Below, piece by piece: positions 1 to 3,936 of a stretch of DNA of 6,103 nucleotides (its first letter is position 1; each line of letters starts with the position of its first letter). The notes beneath the pieces were generated by a model. That model was not told the origin of the DNA. It searched no databases and saw only the letters and a program-made list of their open reading frames with translations. The DNA is taken from positions 1 through 6,103 of the forward strand of contig CAJQJI010000127.1 of NCBI GenBank assembly GCA_905478675.1, written 5' to 3'. Both the position numbers and the translations under genes were made by a program. This DNA is from Candidatus Altimarinota bacterium (GTDB lineage Bacteria > Patescibacteriota > Gracilibacteria > UBA4473).

Positions 1-4
1 TAAA

Positions 5-37
5 AAAAATTCTAAGAGGTTAAGTCTTAGAATTTTT
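5..37. terminator. Perfect 13-bp hairpin, possible bidirectional terminator
   Basis: Positions 5-17 are the exact reverse complement of 25-37, with a 7-base loop (GGTTAAG). The stem is AT-rich. On the minus strand it is followed by eight T (complement of 2-9). On the plus strand the T-tract is the five T at 33-37, inside the stem. It could therefore end a plus gene lying left of the window, a minus transcript coming through the gene-free block, or both. The minus orientation has the better U-tract. Confidence 0.6.
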
Positions 38-74
38 CGAATTTGAATTTGTGTTTTACGTCGATGAATCAGTC

Positions 75-165
75 ATTCGTTTCAGTGGTTCTTAAAGCAA
101 AGAAACGAATCAGGGATGGATGGTTAATCAAGTCTTATTAATAATAAGTGAATTAAATCCATCCC
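75..165 (+). other. Two consecutive 9-bp hairpins at the 5' side of the candidate RNA
   Basis: The first hairpin pairs 75-83 with 102-110 (ATTCGTTTC and GAAACGAAT, perfect) around an 18-base loop. The second pairs 113-121 with 157-165 (GGGATGGAT and ATCCATCCC, perfect). Inside it lie a partly matched TTAA/TTAA extension (124-130/149-156) and a 6-bp tip (134-139/143-148). The right arm of the second hairpin can alternatively pair downstream: 161-169 with 230-238, as CCCGTAG with CTACGGG plus one A-T and one G-T pair. Confidence 0.55.
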
Positions 166-211
166 GTAGATTCTATAGGTAACCAGCCTACATAAACTCT
201 CGCCTTGCTTG

Positions 212-230
212 GGTACTATACCGAAGTACC
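212..230 (+). other. Short hairpin within the candidate RNA
   Basis: GGTACT (212-217) pairs perfectly with AGTACC (225-230) around a 7-base loop, with a possible G-T pair outside (211/231). The shorter local pairing TAC/GTA would give a CGAA loop on the plus strand, or the very stable C(TTCG)G loop on the minus strand. That is one of the few points favouring the minus strand. Confidence 0.35.
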
Positions 231-254
231 TACGGGGTTCATGTGCAATATTCA

Positions 255-309
255 AGGTCTTTACTTTTAACGGTAAAGTTTGTATACTGCGAACCAAGTG
301 TTTAGACCT
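255..309 (+). other. Possible small three-way junction within the candidate RNA
   Basis: AGGTCT (255-260) pairs with AGACCT (304-309). The enclosed sequence offers two hairpins: TTAC/GTAA (261-264/273-276) and a 5-bp stem 278-282/290-294 with one plus-strand G-T pair (281/291). The stems are short, so this part of the fold is tentative. Confidence 0.3.
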
Positions 310-312
310 CTA

Positions 313-396
313 CAAAACGTTAGTGGTTGGAATCGAAAAGGCATTGCAGTATGTAATGTCTTTTGATTGTCTTTGCCTTGCGGTAAAGACGTTTTG
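313..396 (+). other. Three-way junction with two long hairpins
   Basis: CAAAACG (313-319) pairs with CGTTTTG (390-396) and encloses two adjacent hairpins. Hairpin A (331-368) has 16 pairs, one bulged G (335), two G-T wobbles and a 5-base loop. Hairpin B (369-390) has 9 pairs with one G-T wobble closing a TTGC tetraloop; its last base, C390, can serve either helix. A second CGTTTTG at 445-451, preceded by CAAC, could compete for 313-319. Confidence 0.55.
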
Positions 397-460
397 AGTC
401 AGTTATTTTAGAATCAAATCAAGGACTAGCATTTTGTTCTCAACCGTTTTGTGAAGGGAA

Positions 461-489
461 TTTATAAAGTGGTTTTAAGGCTTTATAAA
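461..489 (+). other. Perfect 9-bp hairpin
   Basis: TTTATAAAG (461-469) pairs with CTTTATAAA (481-489) around an 11-base loop. The right arm overlaps an alternative helix in which ATAAAC and CTCGTC (485-496) pair with GACGAG and GTTTAT (516-529), so the two folds exclude each other. Confidence 0.5.
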
Positions 490-503
490 CCTCGTCGCAG
501 AGC

Positions 504-597
504 GGAGAGAAAAGAGACGAGGCGTTTATCGTGCCGTGCGTCGGGTTGTGTTGGACGAGGATCTTGATAAATTCAAAGTCTCGGCTCTTTACTCTCC
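504..597 (+). other. Long imperfect helix closing a roughly 50-base inner domain
   Basis: Positions 504-523 pair with 578-597 through 18 base pairs, with only an A-A mismatch (510/591), an A-G mismatch (517/584) and one G-T wobble (522/579). After a 5-base bulge (573-577) it continues as 524-530 with 566-572 (six pairs plus one G-T). The tip can form CGTC/GACG (539-542/554-557). This is the longest helix I found in the block and the best single argument for a folded RNA. Confidence 0.55.
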
Positions 598-634
598 ACT
601 GTTATATGTAAGTTACGTATGATATTAACGGTGG
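596..634 (+). other. 9-bp hairpin with an AT-rich apical part
   Basis: CCACTGTTA (596-604) pairs with TAACGGTGG (626-634) through nine pairs, one of them G-T on the plus strand (600/630). The apical sequence 605-625 is near-palindromic (GTAA/TTAC core). It abuts the long helix that ends at 597 and could stack on it. Confidence 0.5.
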
Positions 635-697
635 TGTCGCTATCTACGTGGTTACCGAAGCTGTAAAAGATCAATCCTTACTATTTCCTGTCTCGTG

Positions 698-747
698 TTT
701 GAAGATCTTGTCGCTGTGTTTTTTTGTTTTTGAGCGAAGACTTCAGA
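698..747 (+). other. Bulged 13-bp hairpin with T-rich loop
   Basis: TGAAG (700-704) pairs with CTTCA (741-745), TCTT (706-709) with AAGA (737-740) and CGCT (712-715) with AGCG (733-736). A single A and a GT dinucleotide are bulged on the left arm. The 17-base loop is almost all T and G. I take this as the last element of the candidate RNA. It is not a canonical terminator because no T-run follows the stem. Confidence 0.45.
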
Positions 748-749
748 AC

Positions 750-778
750 ATATTAATCAGAATACCCTTTCTTGTCAA
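750..778 (-). promoter_or_regulatory. Sigma-70-like promoter reading leftward
   Basis: Read on the minus strand, a perfect TTGACA -35 box (778-773) is followed by a 17-base spacer and TAATAT (755-750), four of six matches to the -10 consensus. Transcription would start near 743 and run left through the structured block towards the hairpin at 5-37, which has eight T after it in that direction. No minus-strand protein gene lies downstream inside the window. It could drive an antisense RNA, it could mean the structured RNA is really on the minus strand, or it could be a chance match in AT-rich DNA. Confidence 0.4.
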
Positions 779-797
779 AACTTTTTTGCTAACACTT

Positions 798-840
798 CTA
801 AAAACCCCTTAAGTATCAACTTTTTAGGGCGACTTTTTTT
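798..840. terminator. Hairpin terminator between the RNA block and the pseudouridine synthase gene
   Basis: CTAAAAA (798-804) pairs with TTTTTAG (821-827), and seven T follow at 834-840 on the plus strand, which could end a plus-strand RNA. On the minus strand, the CCCT (829-826) and AGGG (809-806) arms, with further imperfect pairs, form a stem followed by one more G and five T. That suits the end of the pseudouridine synthase gene, whose stop is about 30 bases away. I read it as a shared, bidirectional terminator. Confidence 0.5.
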
Positions 841-856
841 GTTCCACACCAACAAC

Positions 857-1546
857 CTAGTCCTGCATCACGCTAAAACTTAAAGGCCGCACATCACCAG
901 GTTTTAAATCTTTTAAATGCACTTTCCCCACTCTAATGCGCAAAAGATCGGTAACCTCATAGCCCAGCTCGACACACATACGACGAATTTGCCGATTCCG
1001 TCCTTCTTTCAACGTCATAGCCATCGTCATTTCATTTATAAGCGTCACCTTACAAGGAGCGGTCTTTTTATCATCCAACATAATCCCCTGCTCTAAAGCT
1101 TGAATATCGGGTGCCTCAATTTTTTTGTGTAGTTGTACTAAATATTCTTTTTCTTTTTCATAGCGAGGATGCATCAATTTATTCGCCAGTTCCCCATCAT
1201 TGGTTAAAAGCAATAAACCATGGGAATCTTTATCTAAACGTCCCACCGGAAAAACGCGGCCCCCAAAATCAAAATCAGCCAATGTTTTACTTTTATCCAT
1301 CGCCTTAAGCGTGCTTTCGACGCCTCGAGGCTTATAGAACGCCAATAAAACCGGCTCAACTTCATCCGGAATATCTAAAGGCTTGCCATCTAAGCTAATA
1401 AAACTGCCCGGTAAAACTCTATCACCTAGGGTTAATTTTTTCCCATCAACGCTTAAACGGCCCTCTCGAACGTAAGCTTCGGCCTGGCGGCGAGAGCAAA
1501 TTCCTTTCTGCGATAAATACTTTTGAACTCGGATTGATTCAGTCAT
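857..1546 (-). CDS. RluF/RsuA-family rRNA pseudouridine synthase
   Basis: This 229-residue enzyme should convert a specific uridine in ribosomal RNA to pseudouridine in the cytoplasm. An S4 RNA-binding domain occupies about residues 5-52 (SRRQAE, VNG-like SVDG). The catalytic domain follows, with the family motif GRLDKDS and the expected catalytic Asp at 105, then GLLLLTNDG, EKEYLV and the C-terminal EGRNRQIRRMC (181-191). RLDKDS and NRQIRRMC resemble RluF (23S rRNA) more than RluB or RsuA. The RluF C-terminal extension is absent and the length is closer to RsuA, so the target base is not certain. I chose ATG at 1546 because MTESIRVQKYL starts where family members start; a GTG at 1564 would add only six residues. 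No strong Shine-Dalgarno is visible. It is divergent from the transporter gene, and a terminator lies downstream at 798-840. Confidence 0.93.
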   Translation of the reverse strand: MTESIRVQKYLSQKGICSRRQAEAYVREGRLSVDGKKLTLGDRVLPGSFISLDGKPLDIPDEVEPVLLAFYKPRGVESTLKAMDKSKTLADFDFGGRVFPVGRLDKDSHGLLLLTNDGELANKLMHPRYEKEKEYLVQLHKKIEAPDIQALEQGIMLDDKKTAPCKVTLINEMTMAMTLKEGRNRQIRRMCVELGYEVTDLLRIRVGKVHLKDLKPGDVRPLSFSVMQD

Positions 1547-1590
1547 CGCTCGCAGTTTACACACTTCAACAAAATCCGTAACCTCAATTC
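1547..1590. promoter_or_regulatory. Short divergent intergenic region
   Basis: Only 44 bases separate the two divergent ATG codons, and no clear Shine-Dalgarno stands before either. For the plus gene a weak candidate is TTGATT (1534-1539), a 17-base spacer and TTTACA (1557-1562), three of six to the -10 consensus. For the minus gene I see no convincing pair. Promoters must overlap the neighbouring coding sequences, or the transcripts have very short leaders. Confidence 0.25.
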
Positions 1591-2493
1591 ATGTTTGATC
1601 TTTTTTTCTCTATTGGGGGCTTATATTTATTAGTACTCGTCGGCTTTACTTGGAAGAAATACCTCTCCCCTGATTTAAATGAACGCCACTTAAGCCAGCT
1701 TATGCTCTATTTTTTAGCCCCAGGGCTAGTCTTCTGGGGATTTTCGGCTGCCCCATTAAATCCAGGCGTATTAAGTACAGCCTTATTTTATACGCTTATC
1801 TGCACCTTAGCCCTTATCTGTACTTATATATTAAGTGTCGTCCTGAAATATGGACCTCGGAAAAAAGCGATCTTAACCATGAATAATGTGCTGTTAAACA
1901 CGGGCAACTTAGGGATTCCTATCGGTCTGGCCTTTATTGGTACGGCTTCCCTGCCCTACACAACCGCTACCAATATGGTAGCCGTTATTATAAGTTACAC
2001 TTTAGGCGTTTATTTTTATTCTCGTGGAAACTTTAGCCTTAAAGACTCATTGTTTAATATTTTAAAACTCCCCGTTTTATGGTTAGCCGCTATAGCTATT
2101 ATGCTCAACCTTAATCAGGTGACACTACCTGAAAATTTTTTAGGATTTCTTGAAATATGGGGCCACACCTCCATTGGCTTACAGCTCATTATTCTGGGCG
2201 TTTTTTTAGCCGCCCATCTTGGTCAAATCAACGACAAACGCCTTTTAAGCACCAGTTTAAGTACTAAGTTATTCCTCTTACCCGTTATCGCACTCAGCGT
2301 TATTCAGGTTTTTAATTTAAGCGGCATAACCGCTCAAGTCTTACTATTACAAAGCTTAATGCCCTCCGCCGTTAACAATCTTAACCTTGCTTCACTCTAC
2401 AAGTGTCGCCCAGAAGAAGTCACCCCCATTGTATTCTGGAGTTCCGCACTCGGCTTAGCCGCTATCCCTATTGGATTATTTTGGTGGGCTTAA
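1591..2493 (+). CDS. AEC-family (auxin efflux carrier-like) membrane transporter
   Basis: The 300-residue protein is almost wholly hydrophobic and fits the ten-helix AEC/bile-acid-sodium-symporter-like fold. Helices fall at about residues 4-20, 35-54, 62-84, 98-117, 124-143, 158-176, 193-210, 224-241, 247-268 and 277-299. Family features include the NTGNLGIPIG stretch (103-112), a glycine/proline-broken helix in the first half, and the second-half counterpart MPSAVNNLNLA (257-267). The conserved end VFWSSALGLAAIPI (281-294) follows. Bacterial members move organic acids such as malate or malonate, or amino acids, or have unknown cargo. The substrate cannot be read from sequence. The length is typical. 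ATG at 1591 gives a normal N-terminus with no upstream Shine-Dalgarno. Its TAA stop overlaps the stop of the convergent gene. No operon partner is evident. Confidence 0.9.
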   Translation: MFDLFFSIGGLYLLVLVGFTWKKYLSPDLNERHLSQLMLYFLAPGLVFWGFSAAPLNPGVLSTALFYTLICTLALICTYILSVVLKYGPRKKAILTMNNVLLNTGNLGIPIGLAFIGTASLPYTTATNMVAVIISYTLGVYFYSRGNFSLKDSLFNILKLPVLWLAAIAIMLNLNQVTLPENFLGFLEIWGHTSIGLQLIILGVFLAAHLGQINDKRLLSTSLSTKLFLLPVIALSVIQVFNLSGITAQVLLLQSLMPSAVNNLNLASLYKCRPEEVTPIVFWSSALGLAAIPIGLFWWA

Positions 2494-3917
2494 GCTCGAC
2501 GACCACCAGCAAATAAAAAGAAGAAACCTAGCACCGCAATCACCGTTAAAGCAATAACCGTGCCTTCACTTCCACCAGACTGGCTTAAAGTAGTAGAAAA
2601 CTCAAAAGCCGCCCCAAAAGATTCATTTCCAGAGGTATCAACCGTGACTAATCTTACTTGATAATTTTGATTCGGTTCCACCGATAATTTAGCTTGAGTT
2701 ACATCTTTGCCCAAAGACAAACCAGTGTCCCAAGCCCCAACCCCAAGCCGAGTATAAAGCACCTGATCCTTAATATCATCATCTACATCAATTGCTTTTT
2801 CCCAAGTAACCGTTACCGTGCCTGTTTGAAAAGTACTCGCATCCGCACTAAGATTTCGGGCATCTTGTGGCGGGATTTGATCAGGGGCTGCACTTAAATC
2901 CGGCGTTACCGTCACGGGCTCTGTCGTTTCAACTATTGGTAAAGAGTCACTGATCGGCTCAACTTCATCAACCGTTTCTAAGTTATTAATTGGGTTATCC
3001 GGAGAAAGCAGACTATCTAAAAAATCAGCCGTGTCAGAACTCGTGTCTTCACTGTCTAAAAAGAAAGTTCCAAAATCATCTGGAGTCGTTACCTCGGCCG
3101 GTTTTTCCTCTAAAGGTTCTTCTATAATTAGCTCTTCTTCCTCAATCAAGGTTTCTTCCTCCTCTTCTTCGACTTCCGGTTCAGGCTCTGATTCAAAATT
3201 TTCTGCAGCTCTAAAGGAAACCGAGTCCACGATCCCCGAACTCACAGGATTTCCATCAAAATCGGTCACCCCAGTCGTGGCGGTAACTCGATAAAGCTCG
3301 TCTATCTCTAATAAAGAGGGATCAATTATTAGGGTCACTTGCTCTGAATTCGTAAGGGCATTTAAAATAGCAATAGACGTACCAGTGGCATCTTCAGTTA
3401 ATTCAAAAGCCTCAGTTGGCTCATCTAAACGAACGGGCTCTGACATAACCACTAAAATTTTATTAGGCGCTGTGTGCACCGCATTTTGCAAAATAGGCGA
3501 ACCATCATTCCCCGAACTGCCCCCAGCCGTAGGCGTGGCCGAAACTTCAACCGAATAAAGCTCTGATTCGTTCCCCTGTTCATCAAAAGCTGTCACCACA
3601 AAGTAGTAGGTATTATCATTTATTAAATTCGTCACTTCATAAGAAGTCGCATCACTTTGCGTATCTACTTCCTGATCATAAGTCCCGCCTTCCTCCGTAA
3701 CAGTCGTCACACCATAATAAACTTTATAACGCACAACTACGCCATCTTCATCAGTTGCCGCATCCCACTTCAACTCTACGGCTTTATCTTTCGGTGTAGC
3801 CGTAACATTCCGCACATCTGATGGTGGTTCAAGTACTTGAGCTAAAACACTCCCCATACAGAACGGGAGAAGCGCTAAAGCGCTCGTAATTAAAACTCGA
3901 GAGATTAAATGCTTCAT
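2490..3917 (-). CDS. Secreted, membrane-anchored fibronectin type III / Ig-like surface protein
   Basis: The 475-residue protein starts with a signal peptide (basic n-region, hydrophobic core, likely cut after VLA at 26). Then come a fibronectin III domain (about 30-128, ending in the typical YYFVVTAFDEQGNES motif) and an Ig-like domain of the Big_5/SbsA type (about 139-236, SEPV and DFDGNPV). A strongly acidic Glu-rich segment (about 245-273) leads into a Ser/Asp/Pro-rich linker to about 345. A second fibronectin III domain (about 349-443, VTVDTSGNES) precedes a Gly/Ser stretch, one membrane helix (about 452-469) and the end GGRRA. It should sit outside the cell, held by the C-terminal helix, as an adhesin or envelope scaffold; no enzyme domain is seen. 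ATG at 3917 is chosen because the signal peptide begins there. The GTG at 3971 would add 18 unrelated residues and overlap the upstream gene. The gap to that gene is 19 bases, so co-transcription is likely. Confidence 0.85.
   Translation of the reverse strand: MKHLISRVLITSALALLPFCMGSVLAQVLEPPSDVRNVTATPKDKAVELKWDAATDEDGVVVRYKVYYGVTTVTEEGGTYDQEVDTQSDATSYEVTNLINDNTYYFVVTAFDEQGNESELYSVEVSATPTAGGSSGNDGSPILQNAVHTAPNKILVVMSEPVRLDEPTEAFELTEDATGTSIAILNALTNSEQVTLIIDPSLLEIDELYRVTATTGVTDFDGNPVSSGIVDSVSFRAAENFESEPEPEVEEEEEETLIEEEELIIEEPLEEKPAEVTTPDDFGTFFLDSEDTSSDTADFLDSLLSPDNPINNLETVDEVEPISDSLPIVETTEPVTVTPDLSAAPDQIPPQDARNLSADASTFQTGTVTVTWEKAIDVDDDIKDQVLYTRLGVGAWDTGLSLGKDVTQAKLSVEPNQNYQVRLVTVDTSGNESFGAAFEFSTTLSQSGGSEGTVIALTVIAVLGFFFLFAGGRRA
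3105..3179 (-). repeat. Low-complexity Glu-rich coding tract
   Basis: On the coding strand this is a purine-rich run of GAA/GAG codons for an acidic segment, including six Glu in a row and later a run of four, lying between the Ig-like domain and the second fibronectin domain. It is likely an extended or charged spacer. Such runs vary in length between strains. Confidence 0.6.
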
Positions 3918-3936
3918 TATATCGTTCACAATATTA

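Larger units (their letters stand above)
75..745 (+). ncRNA. Candidate large structured non-coding RNA, family not recognised
   Basis: No plausible reading frame covers this block, but it is packed with hairpins of 9 bp or more: 75-83/102-110, 113-121/157-165, 331-347/353-368, 369-377/382-390, 461-469/481-489, 504-523/578-597, 596-604/626-634 and 700-715/733-745. In the long helices the imperfect pairs are G-T on the plus strand (341/359, 346/354, 375/384, 522/579, 600/630). These would be unpaired A-C on the minus strand, so I infer a plus-strand transcript. I looked for signature sequences of tmRNA, RNase P RNA, SRP RNA and group I or II introns and recognised none. The ends are approximate, no convincing plus promoter is visible, and a terminator candidate follows at 798-840. 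A minus promoter at 750-778 argues for caution on strand. It could instead be a very large leader or cis-regulatory RNA, but the next gene lies on the opposite strand. Confidence 0.5.

Noticed and set aside
209..397. 62-residue plus-strand frame in the left block
   Set aside because: TTG start, no Shine-Dalgarno, no recognisable motif, and it runs across the long hairpins; better explained as chance within a structured RNA.
1..856. tmRNA, RNase P RNA, SRP RNA, group I or II intron, or rRNA fragment
   Set aside because: None of the conserved sequences I know for these (for example the RNase P GAGGAAAGTCC core, the tmRNA tRNA-like ends, the SRP tetraloop region or intron domain V) was found on either strand.
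1..856. CRISPR array or insertion sequence
   Set aside because: There are no regularly spaced direct repeats, no transposase fragment, and no terminal inverted repeats with target duplications. The inverted repeats are short and scattered, as in RNA stems.
1111..1308. Plus-strand frame opposite the pseudouridine synthase
   Set aside because: Antisense shadow of a well-supported gene; the product looks random.
1547..1564. Upstream GTG start (1564) for the pseudouridine synthase
   Set aside because: It adds six residues not expected in the family; ATG at 1546 sits right before the S4 domain.
2694..2897. Plus-strand frame opposite the second fibronectin domain
   Set aside because: Antisense shadow of the fibronectin gene.
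3031..3294. Ser-rich plus-strand frame
   Set aside because: It is the antisense reading of the Glu-rich tract (TTC/CTC becoming Ser-rich in another frame), not a gene.
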